64,000 bases of DNA from contig NZ_BNJG01000001.1 of assembly GCF_016587375.1 (NCBI RefSeq), positions 1,550,001 through 1,614,000 of the forward strand, in the 5' to 3' direction. The position numbers were made by a program, and so were the translations under genes. Positions 26,720-34,985 of this stretch are shown here, piece after piece (positions within the stretch are counted from its first letter, which is position 1; each line of letters opens with the position of its first letter). Source of the DNA: Ktedonobacter robiniae. GTDB taxonomy: Bacteria; Chloroflexota; Ktedonobacteria; Ktedonobacterales; Ktedonobacteraceae. The notes beneath the pieces are model-generated. The model was not told the origin of the DNA. It worked only from the letters and a program-made list of their open reading frames with translations, and made no database searches.

Positions 26720-28303
26720 ATGAGTATTACACCAGCTGGACGCAAAAGCCCTTTTGTCCTTATCATTATGGACGGCTGGGGCATTAATCCGCGCACCGAG
26801 GGAAATGCCATTGCGCTGGCACGCACCCCCAACCTTGATAAACTTGGGCGCGTGTGGTCCCACACAGCGGTCAAGACCTCCGGTGAGGCTGTGGGTCTTC
26901 CCGATGGGCAGATGGGCAACTCCGAGGTTGGACACCAGAACATCGGCGCAGGCAAACGTGTCCTGCAAGATTATACGCGTGTCAGTGAGTCGATTCGCGA
27001 TGGCAGTTTCTTTCAGAATCCCGCCTTCTTAAAGGCCATTGAGCATGTGAAGAAAAACAACTCCCAGCTACATATCTGTGGTCTGCTCGGCAATGGCGGT
27101 GTGCACGCACATGAGAGCCACCTGGAGGCCCTTCTCACCCTGGCTCATATGCATGACCTGGAGCGTGTGTATATCCACTCATTTACCGATGGGCGCGACG
27201 CCTCACCCACTGGCGGGGTCGAGTTTATGAAACGCTTACAGGCCCGCGCACAGGAGATAGGTGGCGAACACGCCGCCAGAGTCGCGACAGTCTCCGGGCG
27301 TTACTATGCCATGGATCGCGATAACCGCTGGGATCGCACTGGCAAGACCTACCTGGCGATGGCCAGGGGCGAGGGCTTGCAGGTCAGCTCAGCCCTGGAA
27401 GCCATCCAACAATCATACGATCAGAAAGTGACCGATGAGTTTATCCTCCCAACCGTCATTATGGAGCATGGCAAGCCTGTAGCTACCGTTCAAGCGGGGG
27501 ATGCCGTCATCCACTATAACTTCCGCCCGGATCGCGCGCGCCAGCTTACCAAGGCCTTTGTCATGCCTGAGCTGCCTCCACAGGCCGAGGGAAAATTCGC
27601 ACGCGGCCCCAGACTCGCCGACCTGGCCTTTGTCATGATGACTGAGTACGAAGCAGGCCTGGATGCCGGGGTAGCCTATCGCGCAGACGAGGTTGAGATG
27701 CCCCTGGCACGCGTCATTGCTGAGCGTGGCCTGCGCCAGTTCCATACTGCCGAGACCGAGAAGTATGCCCATGTCACTTACTTTATCAATGGGCGCCGCG
27801 AAACTCCCTTCAGCGGTGAAGATCGCGACCTCGTGCCCTCGCCTAAAGTTCCCACCTATGATCTACAACCTGAGATGAGCGCGGCTGGCATTACCAGGAC
27901 CGCCATTGAGCATATTCGCAGTGGCGACTATGATTTCGTGGTCATGAACTACGCCAACGCGGATATGGTGGGGCATACCGGCGTGATCGATGCCGCTGTG
28001 AAAGCGGTTGAGGCCGTCGATATGGGGGTTGGGCAGGTTGTTGAGTCCACGCTCGCCACTGGTGGTAGCGTCTTGATTACCGCCGATCACGGCAACGCGG
28101 AACAGTTGATCGAGTACGATACCGGCAAACCCTTTACCGCTCACACCACCAACCCGGTCCCCTTCTACCTGATCTCCCCTCAACTGGCTCAGGCGAAACT
28201 ACGTACCGACGGTATTCTGGCCGATGTCGCCCCCACCCTCCTACAACTGATGAATATTCCCCAACCCAAAGAGATGTCGGGACACTCCCTGCTCCAATTC
28301 TAG
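26720..28303 (+). CDS. gpmI: 2,3-bisphosphoglycerate-independent phosphoglycerate mutase
   Basis: Glycolytic enzyme interconverting 3- and 2-phosphoglycerate, Mn2+-dependent alkaline-phosphatase fold. The phosphorylated Ser is Ser68 in MGNSEVGHQNIGAGKRV; metal ligands include Asp18 (LIIMDGWG) and the C-terminal TADHGNAEQ cluster. The 527-aa length is normal from the ATG at 26720. An ATG at 26684 lies just after an extended -10 (TGCTACAAT, about 26667) and could be a leaderless start. A promoter-proximal 23-bp motif at 26611-26633 resembles one upstream of the DUF362 gene. Confidence 0.96.
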   Translation: MSITPAGRKSPFVLIIMDGWGINPRTEGNAIALARTPNLDKLGRVWSHTAVKTSGEAVGLPDGQMGNSEVGHQNIGAGKRVLQDYTRVSESIRDGSFFQNPAFLKAIEHVKKNNSQLHICGLLGNGGVHAHESHLEALLTLAHMHDLERVYIHSFTDGRDASPTGGVEFMKRLQARAQEIGGEHAARVATVSGRYYAMDRDNRWDRTGKTYLAMARGEGLQVSSALEAIQQSYDQKVTDEFILPTVIMEHGKPVATVQAGDAVIHYNFRPDRARQLTKAFVMPELPPQAEGKFARGPRLADLAFVMMTEYEAGLDAGVAYRADEVEMPLARVIAERGLRQFHTAETEKYAHVTYFINGRRETPFSGEDRDLVPSPKVPTYDLQPEMSAAGITRTAIEHIRSGDYDFVVMNYANADMVGHTGVIDAAVKAVEAVDMGVGQVVESTLATGGSVLITADHGNAEQLIEYDTGKPFTAHTTNPVPFYLISPQLAQAKLRTDGILADVAPTLLQLMNIPQPKEMSGHSLLQF

Positions 28304-28350
28304 CCACAAAGAGAAGTAGAGGGGGTGAGGGCAAGCGCTCGACTGACACT

Positions 28351-28407
28351 GCATAAGCACGCGTCTACATATGAGCTCTATATGTAGACGCGTGCTTATG
28401 CTTTTTT
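28351..28407 (+). terminator. 22-bp hairpin plus T tract after gpmI
   Basis: Arms 28351-28372 and 28380-28401 are perfect complements with a 7-nt loop, followed directly by TTTTTT (28402-28407), a classic intrinsic terminator. Its core is shared with the hairpin at 18391-18455. Confidence 0.85.
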
Positions 28408-28560
28408 AATAAAAACCCTGAGAACAATGCCGCTCAACGTTCTTGGATTAATTATTAAAAGAGCATCAGCAGCAGCGCAAAGCGGGCCAAAATTGTCCGG
28501 TTACTGTGAGATACTTCTGGTAAGAGAAATGTATTGTTACGAGACAGGAAGGGTATTTCA

Positions 28561-29262
28561 ATGACCACACAGAATTTTAAAGCTATTGTCCTCGACCTTT
28601 TGCGGCAGGGGCGGCTCGATGAAGAAGCGTTTTGGCAGGAGATGAGCGAGACTGAGCGCGATGCGGATGGGACGTGGGAACGCTGGTCCGCTAAAGATCA
28701 CATCGCTCATAGGACGTTCTGGCGTCAGGACCTCATCCGGAAGTTGACGGCCCTTCTACAGCATCAGGACATACCATCGAGCGATGAGGATGAAGAACAC
28801 CTTAACGTGACGACGTATGAGAAGCAACAGAAGCGCTCCGCGTCAGAGATTCAGGCGGACTCTGAGCGGACCTACGCCGAACTCTTTGCCTTGACTGAGC
28901 AACTGAGCGAAGATGATCTGACCTCCATGCGCTTCCCCGAAATTTCCGGGAAACATCCGCTGTATACAACCTTCCTTGGTGCTCTCTACGAGCACGAACA
29001 AGAGCATCTCGCGCAGTACTATTTCGACCATAATGACCTCCCGAAGGCGATTGAGGTCCGTGAGAGGTGTGCTAGCAAAATCCTTCAGGCTGAGGTGCCG
29101 CAATGGGTGAAAGGGTGGTTCCTCTATAATCTGGCCAGCTTCTACACCCAGCAGAACCAGTTGGAGAAAGCTAACGCTCTCCTTCAGGAAGCGTTTACAT
29201 CCGCTCCCGAACTCGAAGAGCGCTCGAAGAGCGATCCCGACCTAGCTGCGTTACGCGGTTAA
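28561..29262 (+). CDS. DinB-like / ClbS-DfsB-type helical-bundle protein, 233 aa
   Basis: From the ATG at 28561 (GAAGGG 7 nt upstream) the N-terminal 150 residues form a DinB-type four-helix bundle with the signature WSAKDHIAHRTFWRQ and a metal-site-like HEQEHLAQYYF. The last 60 residues look like a TPR-type helix pair (NLASFYTQQNQLEKANALLQ). DinB-like proteins include thiol-dependent transferases and the ClbS colibactin-resistance family. The exact reaction is not inferred. The longer frame from 28534 uses a TTG without ribosome binding site. Confidence 0.75.
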   Translation: MTTQNFKAIVLDLLRQGRLDEEAFWQEMSETERDADGTWERWSAKDHIAHRTFWRQDLIRKLTALLQHQDIPSSDEDEEHLNVTTYEKQQKRSASEIQADSERTYAELFALTEQLSEDDLTSMRFPEISGKHPLYTTFLGALYEHEQEHLAQYYFDHNDLPKAIEVRERCASKILQAEVPQWVKGWFLYNLASFYTQQNQLEKANALLQEAFTSAPELEERSKSDPDLAALRG

Positions 29263-29378
29263 TAGGCCCCCAGGCAAATTGGGGAATGCACATGGTGGCG
29301 GGCGCTGGAAGCGTCGGCCTCCCCACGCGCCTCCCATATAGCTCAATATTACTACTTACGCTGTAAACGCTTGACAAG

Positions 29379-29431
29379 TTATCCACAAAACGCTAGTGAA
29401 TTTGTGGATAACTGCCTTCATTTGTGGATAA
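29379..29431. promoter_or_regulatory. Cluster of three perfect DnaA boxes
   Basis: TTATCCACA at 29379-29387 (plus) and TGTGGATAA at 29403-29411 and 29423-29431 (minus) are all exact consensus 9-mers, spaced 15 and 11 bp. The region is between two convergent genes, so it is not an obvious promoter operator. dnaA and dnaN are not nearby. It may be a DnaA-titration or replication-control site. Confidence 0.7.
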
Positions 29432-29436
29432 CCTCG

Positions 29437-30399
29437 TCATCCGATACGTTCCAGGTGTACTATAGGAACAATGATATATGCACCACTCTCCAATAGCACA
29501 CGCGCGGCACGGGCGCGAATGCCGGAGGGAAACTGCTGCTCATGAGAAAAGAGATGGTCCAGGATACCACTTACACCCGCGTACTCCCCCCCCATGACAC
29601 GCACTGGGATGCCTATCTTTAAGGCGTGTCTGGGCACAACTGGCTGCCAATCAGACCTAGTCTCCTCCACTGGCAACGAGATCACCAGTTCGGGCAACAG
29701 GTGATGCGCCAGGGAGGTTAGACCTGATAGGAGCGCGAAGGAGCCTTCATAGCTTTGCAATATGCCCTTCAAACTCTCTGGCATAGGAAACTCGCCTACG
29801 CCTTCGGTAAAAAGCAGAGTTAATGGTGGTAAATAAGAGGAGGCCAGTTCAATATCCCGGCTGACGAAGAGTTGCAGCAGGTCGGTATGCAGAAAGCCTT
29901 CCAGGTCAGGCAGCGCAATACTGCTGGCAACCAGGCCTATGGCTTTCGCTTGTAGCGCCTGGTGCAGTAACGCGAGATTCGCCGGGCCGGGCACAATGAG
30001 CAGTGAACCAGGGAGCTCCTCGCTAATTGCCTTGCCATCCCACATGACCAGTTTCCCTACGACCTGATAGCCCACGCCCATGCAGCCCTGAACAACTGCC
30101 GCGCGACTCTCAATAACTACGCCCTTGCGCGGCGTCACAGCCAGAACACACCCACGGAGGCCAGCGAGCACCAGTTCATGTAAGCCAGGTGAAGATGAAA
30201 TAAGCCGTGGCGCGAGCGATGCTCGCGCCGACGGCTCAAAAAGCGCTTTCGTTGCTTCGATTTGCAGAACAGGTTGGTCAGGCAGGACCTCCTGACCGGG
30301 CTGAACCAGGGGTATTGCTTTAATTGTGTGAGCACCAGGCCAACGCTCGCGCTGCACCTGCATGCGTGGAACCACCAACCAACCAAGAGGATTGGCCAT
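29437..30399 (-). CDS. Unknown protein with C-terminal KOW-like motif, 320 aa
   Basis: GGGAGGTC precedes the ATG at 30399. The protein is soluble, rich in Leu/Val/Gly. The N-terminus has VPRMQVQRERWPGAHTIKA and QPGQEVLPDQPVLQIEA, reminiscent of a biotinyl/lipoyl-like or hybrid-motif beta fold. The C-terminus has GIPVRVMGGEYAGVSG, a KOW-like beta turn. No catalytic signature is recognised. It is the last gene of an operon with the MutL-like ATPase (72-bp gap) and probably works with it. Confidence 0.6.
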   Translation of the reverse strand: MANPLGWLVVPRMQVQRERWPGAHTIKAIPLVQPGQEVLPDQPVLQIEATKALFEPSARASLAPRLISSSPGLHELVLAGLRGCVLAVTPRKGVVIESRAAVVQGCMGVGYQVVGKLVMWDGKAISEELPGSLLIVPGPANLALLHQALQAKAIGLVASSIALPDLEGFLHTDLLQLFVSRDIELASSYLPPLTLLFTEGVGEFPMPESLKGILQSYEGSFALLSGLTSLAHHLLPELVISLPVEETRSDWQPVVPRHALKIGIPVRVMGGEYAGVSGILDHLFSHEQQFPSGIRARAARVLLESGAYIIVPIVHLERIG

Positions 30400-30471
30400 G
30401 GCTTGACCTCCCGGATGCCTCTGCTTATCGCCAGGGTGCTACTGCACGCCCGCATCCATTTTGAAAGGCAT

Positions 30472-32349
30472 TTAGACGTTCAACGCCTGCATCCATTGTG
30501 TGAGACGGGCATGCCGCTCCACATCATTTGCAGGAAGCGCCAGGGGACGCCCACGTGCGTCGATAATCAGGCCAACCAGGCCACCATCGATCTCTTCGGC
30601 AGCACGCGCACGCTCGCCAGGACCAAGACCCACATCAACTCCCGGTGCGGGGAAGAGGGTCAACAGGGCTTGCTCGTTTACCTTCAGAGGAATGACCTCG
30701 ATAGAGCCAGCCATTACATCGACATTAATCTGGCGTCCATTACTATATTCTACACCAACACGCACGGCTAATTGCCCTGGTTTCAAATCGCCATAGGGGA
30801 TTACACAGGTTCCCAGGCGGTGCGAAACGGCGTCATTCTCATTCACTTGCACCGCAACGATGGGCGCGATACTGGCAACAGCCCCCAGTTGCGAGATCAG
30901 CATGGTGCGATCCAGTACGAGTGACGTAATACCACGTGGCTGGAGCGCATCAAGCAGCATCATCGCCACCTGGCTATATTTGGGTGTATGGGCCAGAATA
31001 CCGCCTGTAGCAAGAATGAGATCAGGGTTGAGTTCATCGCCGCTGGCCTTCTGAGCCTCCTCCATAGTGATCATCATTGCTTCACGCGCAAAAGCCTGGC
31101 TAAAGGCTAACTCGCGCGAACTCGTGGGGAGAGAGGCGGGATGCGCCATCTGATTTAGCGCGTACTGGCGCAGTTCCTCTTCCGTCACCACGAAAGGTAA
31201 CCAGCGACCGACACGTTGCCAACCAACGCGCTGCAACAACGCGCTCAGGCCTGGCCCGACACCAATACCAGCATTTACAGTGGGCACAAATTCGCCCTGT
31301 TCACCAGCCAGCATCACTGTTGTTGTCAGCCCACCCACATCAACCGCGGTCACATTCATAGCATAGTGTTGCGCCAGGAAACGCACCAGACTGCTTAGTG
31401 AGGTAGCGGTCGCGACAGGCGTGGCCCCACCCGACCACCCCTGTAAGCGCGCATACCCTGGCAAGCTCTGGATTACATTGCGCTCATGCAGGCCGCCAAC
31501 AGCCAGACTCACCTGGCCCAACTGCTCGGAAGCGGTTAGCGCATCCAGGCGTGTCACAGTGGAGACCCCCTTGAGCATACGTCGCACTGCCTCTACATAT
31601 TGTGGCGCCCCGGCATACAGGGTTGGCACTTCGCCAGCCTTGCTCCCGAGCTCCTTGCGCTGGCGATCCGCGTTGACTAGCAACTGGCACGCCTCTTGCA
31701 GAGGACTGGGGCCTGCGGGACTATCAGTCATGCCTACAATTAAGGCTCCCTGTGGCTGTAGCTCGCGCATCCGCGCCAGCTGGCGCTCCCACTCTTTGGT
31801 GACGCGCTCCTGTGTCCAGGAGGAGGTCTCGGTGGGCGCTCTCTCCTCCGCCCCCGCTGCCCCCACTGAAAGAGGGGTCCGCGAGGTTGCCGCCTGAAAC
31901 GAGGGGGCCGGGATAACGTGCATCTCCGCGTATAGCCCTGAAATCGCCTGAGAAGCGAGACTCTCTAATTTGGCATCGACGGCACCTAAAACGACCAGGC
32001 GCAGTGGACCACCCGCGCTGATAGTAGCAATAAAGGCATCCACCCCATCGCCATTTGACTGCTCTGGCGTCAGAACCAAGCCATCTTTCACCAGCTTACG
32101 GCCTGTCACGAACTCAATGGTATTGAGCGCTTGCATCACGCCCCGGGTTATATCTTCATGCGGAGGTACGATAGTAGTTGGCGCTTCTCCACGCGCCATC
32201 AAGCGATACTGGCCCTCAACAAGCCCAAAAAGTGAGACCTTCGTAAAGACGGTCCCACAGTCAGCGACGAGCAATGAATTGGCCATCGCGGGAGGTTGAT
32301 TTTGTTGTGCTGGCCCCTGTCCGCCCTCTGGATAGGGTTGTGTGTACAT
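30472..32349 (-). CDS. MutL/GlmL-family ASKHA ATPase, 625 aa
   Basis: The product has the Hsp70/actin-type ATPase motifs of the glutamate-mutase MutL (GlmL) family: phosphate 1 in SLLVADCGTVFTKVSLFG and phosphate 2 in VTAVDVGGLTTTVMLAG. The adenosine-type motif is DLILATGGILAHTP. In clostridia GlmL accompanies the B12-dependent mutase subunits MutS/MutE, but no mutase gene is here. Instead it lies between a zinc-ribbon/SLPxWM repeat protein and a KOW-like protein. The role may be a chaperone or reactivation ATPase for another client. The ATG at 32349 is chosen because GAGGAG is upstream. Confidence 0.8.
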   Translation of the reverse strand: MYTQPYPEGGQGPAQQNQPPAMANSLLVADCGTVFTKVSLFGLVEGQYRLMARGEAPTTIVPPHEDITRGVMQALNTIEFVTGRKLVKDGLVLTPEQSNGDGVDAFIATISAGGPLRLVVLGAVDAKLESLASQAISGLYAEMHVIPAPSFQAATSRTPLSVGAAGAEERAPTETSSWTQERVTKEWERQLARMRELQPQGALIVGMTDSPAGPSPLQEACQLLVNADRQRKELGSKAGEVPTLYAGAPQYVEAVRRMLKGVSTVTRLDALTASEQLGQVSLAVGGLHERNVIQSLPGYARLQGWSGGATPVATATSLSSLVRFLAQHYAMNVTAVDVGGLTTTVMLAGEQGEFVPTVNAGIGVGPGLSALLQRVGWQRVGRWLPFVVTEEELRQYALNQMAHPASLPTSSRELAFSQAFAREAMMITMEEAQKASGDELNPDLILATGGILAHTPKYSQVAMMLLDALQPRGITSLVLDRTMLISQLGAVASIAPIVAVQVNENDAVSHRLGTCVIPYGDLKPGQLAVRVGVEYSNGRQINVDVMAGSIEVIPLKVNEQALLTLFPAPGVDVGLGPGERARAAEEIDGGLVGLIIDARGRPLALPANDVERHARLTQWMQALNV

Positions 32350-32374
32350 CTCTGGATAACCACTCCTCTAATAA

Positions 32375-33910
32375 TTAGCGGAAGAATAGCTCGCGGATCG
32401 CATTGAACAACCCACGTTTCGCGGGTTTCTGCGACTCCAATCGGGACTGCTCCGCCATTGGACCAATACCACTCTGTGAAGGCATCGCGCCGGGCATATT
32501 ATTAGTGTTATTTGGCATCTGCCCCATACCCCCCATCGGCATCGGACTGTTTCCACCCATGCTGTAGGGATTAGGATTCGCAGCAGGCGCGTTGCCATAG
32601 GCGTAGGGATTATTATAAATGCCAGACATGCTCTGACCTGGCTGAGGCTGTGGCGGCTGCCCCATCATACCAGGCATTGCGCCTTGCATACCACCCGGTA
32701 ATGAACCGCTCCCTGCATATCCACCTGGCTGAGGCATTGGCGAGGAAGTAGGTCCCTGCGGCATACCCACAGAAGCGGGACCCTGTACTCCTGGCGCTCC
32801 ACCCATAAAAGGTGAACCGTTGCTCATTGGAGCCGAACCTGGCTGTAATTGTTGTGGCTGCTGTGGCTGCATTGGAGGCTGCCCAGGGAATTGTGGCGCA
32901 GCCGAGGCCACACCTAGCATTGAAGCGAAGACATTGGCTGCAACTTCACTGCCCTCGGTGGAACTCACCTCACTACGTGGACGACTGGGTACACGCATGC
33001 TCGCCTGATTGGCGCTTTGCGGACCTGTGGACACGCCCCCCTGAGTATAACCTTCACCTTCGCGCATCCAACTGGGCAGGGCATTTACATCAACAAAAGA
33101 CGATGCAGAGATAGCACTCCCAGCGTTCGCTGCCGGGTTCGACTGCGATGGGGCACCTTGCTCATTCTCGCGCATCCAACCTGGAAGCACATTCGCGTCA
33201 ATCAGCGAGGAAGCGGCAAAGCCTGGCTGAAACGACTGTGCGCTAGCAGGGCTCTGAGCGCCACCCGCCTCATTCTCCTTCATCCAGGAAGGGAGAGCCT
33301 GTGGATCAATAAGCGAATTGGCCGAGAAAGCACCAGAATTCACCTCTGCCGCCGCATTCTGTGTGGAATTGAAGGGAGAAGGCGCCTGTGTGAGTGGCTC
33401 TGGCACGACTGGCATTGGAGGCATCGACGCTGGCTGCGGCGTCTGCGCGATATTTGGCATGGCTGGCGCAGGCTGCTGAGTAGGCGTCATGGGCGAGGAA
33501 GCCTGAGCCTGCGGATGGATCTGACGCATCCACTCGGGCAGCGCCTCGGAATCTACCAGGCTAGAGGCATTAAAGCCCTGAGGCAGAGGAGCACTTTCAT
33601 TCTTCTTTCCCTCGTGCATCCAGGACGGTAGCGAATTCTCATCAATCAAGGAATTAGCGTCGAAGCCCTGCTTGGGCATGCCCCCCTCGCCAGTGGTCGC
33701 GGCCGAAAAGCCCGAGGGGCGTAGCGGCACCTCTCCGGTCTCACCCCGCTCTGAACGCATCCATGTCGGTAGCGATCCCTCTTCAACCAGGTCCCCAGCC
33801 GTAAAGCTCGCTGGACTCTTGGGAGGCGCAGCCGACATCTCTCCTGCGCGGAGCGACTCTAGCCACGCGGGAAGTTCCTGCTGACCCTGCCCACTCCGGC
33901 CAGGGGCCAT
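32375..33910 (-). CDS. SLPxWM-repeat, low-complexity protein, 511 aa
   Basis: The N-terminal 300 residues contain at least six degenerate repeats of about 22 residues plus spacers: FTAGDLVEEGSLPTWM, FDANSLIDENSLPSWM, FNASSLVDSEALPEWM, FSANSLIDPQALPSWM, FAASSLIDANVLPGWM and ISASSFVDVNALPSWM. The C-terminal 200 residues are Pro/Gly/Gln/Met-rich and disordered, ending in KRGLFNAIRELFFR, an amphipathic tail. No membrane helix is seen. The repeats could be short linear docking motifs. It is 25 bp upstream of the MutL-like gene. A zinc ribbon encoded just upstream in another frame may belong to it. Confidence 0.7.
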   Translation of the reverse strand: MAPGRSGQGQQELPAWLESLRAGEMSAAPPKSPASFTAGDLVEEGSLPTWMRSERGETGEVPLRPSGFSAATTGEGGMPKQGFDANSLIDENSLPSWMHEGKKNESAPLPQGFNASSLVDSEALPEWMRQIHPQAQASSPMTPTQQPAPAMPNIAQTPQPASMPPMPVVPEPLTQAPSPFNSTQNAAAEVNSGAFSANSLIDPQALPSWMKENEAGGAQSPASAQSFQPGFAASSLIDANVLPGWMRENEQGAPSQSNPAANAGSAISASSFVDVNALPSWMREGEGYTQGGVSTGPQSANQASMRVPSRPRSEVSSTEGSEVAANVFASMLGVASAAPQFPGQPPMQPQQPQQLQPGSAPMSNGSPFMGGAPGVQGPASVGMPQGPTSSPMPQPGGYAGSGSLPGGMQGAMPGMMGQPPQPQPGQSMSGIYNNPYAYGNAPAANPNPYSMGGNSPMPMGGMGQMPNNTNNMPGAMPSQSGIGPMAEQSRLESQKPAKRGLFNAIRELFFR

Positions 33911-34035
33911 ATTTCCCCCTGCCAGTTTTCAAGTGGCTGCCCATTTTCGACACTGCTAGCAAGCGGCGCACCACACATCTGGCACTGCCCCGCACTAGCA
34001 GGGGAGACATTCCCACAACGGTTACATCTAATCAC
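33859..34035 (-). CDS. Zinc-ribbon ORF overlapping the repeat protein, 58 aa (likely frameshifted N-terminus)
   Basis: A GTG start at 34035 with GAGGAG 5 nt upstream reads IRCNRCGNVSPASAGQC and then QMCGAPL, a textbook CxxC-CxxC zinc ribbon. It stays open for 58 codons and ends at 33859 inside the repeat protein gene. A G5 run (about 33914-33918) next to the start of the repeat protein means that one extra G would fuse the zinc ribbon in frame to its MAPGRSGQ start. So either the gene carries a 1-nt frameshift, or there are two overlapping ORFs. Confidence 0.5.
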   Translation of the reverse strand: MIRCNRCGNVSPASAGQCQMCGAPLASSVENGQPLENWQGEIWPLAGVGRVSRNFPRG

Positions 34036-34427
34036 AATAACTCCTCACTTTCGCCAGTCTCGCTTGTTATACAACGTAGCCATGTATTTTCCTACTAGGG
34101 TACTCGCCCAACCACAAGAACAAGACGCTTCTAGCAGTACTATGCTGTGCGCAAGCGAAGCCCTGGCGCATCGACGAGACGCGCTTACAGCGTTCCAAAA
34201 TTGCTTTTATCCTTCAGAGCTTCCATACACGCGCGTGTCTCCAAGCGGGTGAACGCACACGCTTCTTCATCTTTAAGCAGTGAAATAGCAGCCAACCATT
34301 TCCAGGTACCAGGTCACAGACGTATTGTCGGTCAGATACGTGTGATAACTTGCATAATAAGGCATGCTGATATGATACAATACACGCGTTGTCGATTCCA
34401 AAAGTACTACCTACCAGGAGACCATCC
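34036..34427. other. Intergenic region, no clear gene
   Basis: A 392-bp stretch between the divergent zinc-ribbon/repeat protein gene and the rusA-like gene. A TTGCAT at 34350-34355 with a weak -10 (TGATAC) 17 nt later may drive the rusA-like gene. Small ORFs lack ribosome binding sites. Confidence 0.4.
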
Positions 34428-34880
34428 ATGTCAGAACAGCCACCGGGTATATCCAGGCCTGCGCCGGATCTGCTCCGTCTGACCCTCCCGCTCCCACCCA
34501 GCATCAACGAGCAATATGCGACGGTCAATGGACACCGCGTCAGCACGGCTGTTGCACGCCAATTTAAGCGCCAGGTGCGCGACGCCATACGCACGCTCGA
34601 ACGCCAGGGTACACTCCATGATGCACTACGACAGCGATTTCAACAAGGCTATCTGGCACTCTTTCTGGACTTCTTCTTCTCCACCCCGCTCAAACGGGAC
34701 CTGGATGGAGGACTCAAGATCACTCAAGATGCGCTTTGCCAGGAGCTTAACATCAATGATAACCGGGTTGTCGACATCCATCTTACAAAGCACATTGATC
34801 CACTCCAGCCACATCTCTACGTTGAGCTTGAGGTCATTGACGACTGGCAGTTTGATAAAGAGTACATTCTTCTCAGCTAA
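34428..34880 (+). CDS. RusA-family Holliday junction resolvase-like nuclease, 150 aa
   Basis: RusA-type endodeoxyribonucleases cut four-way junctions as dimers. The motif KRDLDGGLKITQDAL, with the paired Asp residues, then NDNRVVDIHLTKHID, is the family's catalytic core. LPLPPSINEQYATVNGHRV matches the N-terminal strand, in which Asn substitutes in the usual PPSxNxY turn. CAGGAGA lies 7 nt before the ATG at 34428; the longer frame adds 13 residues without support. The position upstream of DUF92 and a membrane protein is unrevealing. Confidence 0.82.
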   Translation: MSEQPPGISRPAPDLLRLTLPLPPSINEQYATVNGHRVSTAVARQFKRQVRDAIRTLERQGTLHDALRQRFQQGYLALFLDFFFSTPLKRDLDGGLKITQDALCQELNINDNRVVDIHLTKHIDPLQPHLYVELEVIDDWQFDKEYILLS

Positions 34881-34985
34881 ACAGATTCCCCCTTGCCAGT
34901 CAACAAAGCCTGTCTCTATGATAAAACTGATAAGGATTATAATCTGTAACAGAATGCGCAAACAATTCTTTAAGAGGTACTTTTG

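Noticed and set aside
29379..29431. Calling the DnaA-box cluster oriC
   Set aside because: Only three boxes, no dnaA/dnaN neighbours and no clear AT-rich unwinding region.
30472..32349. Annotation as a DNA mismatch-repair MutL
   Set aside because: The name clash is misleading: motifs are ASKHA-type (GlmL), not GHKL ATPase.
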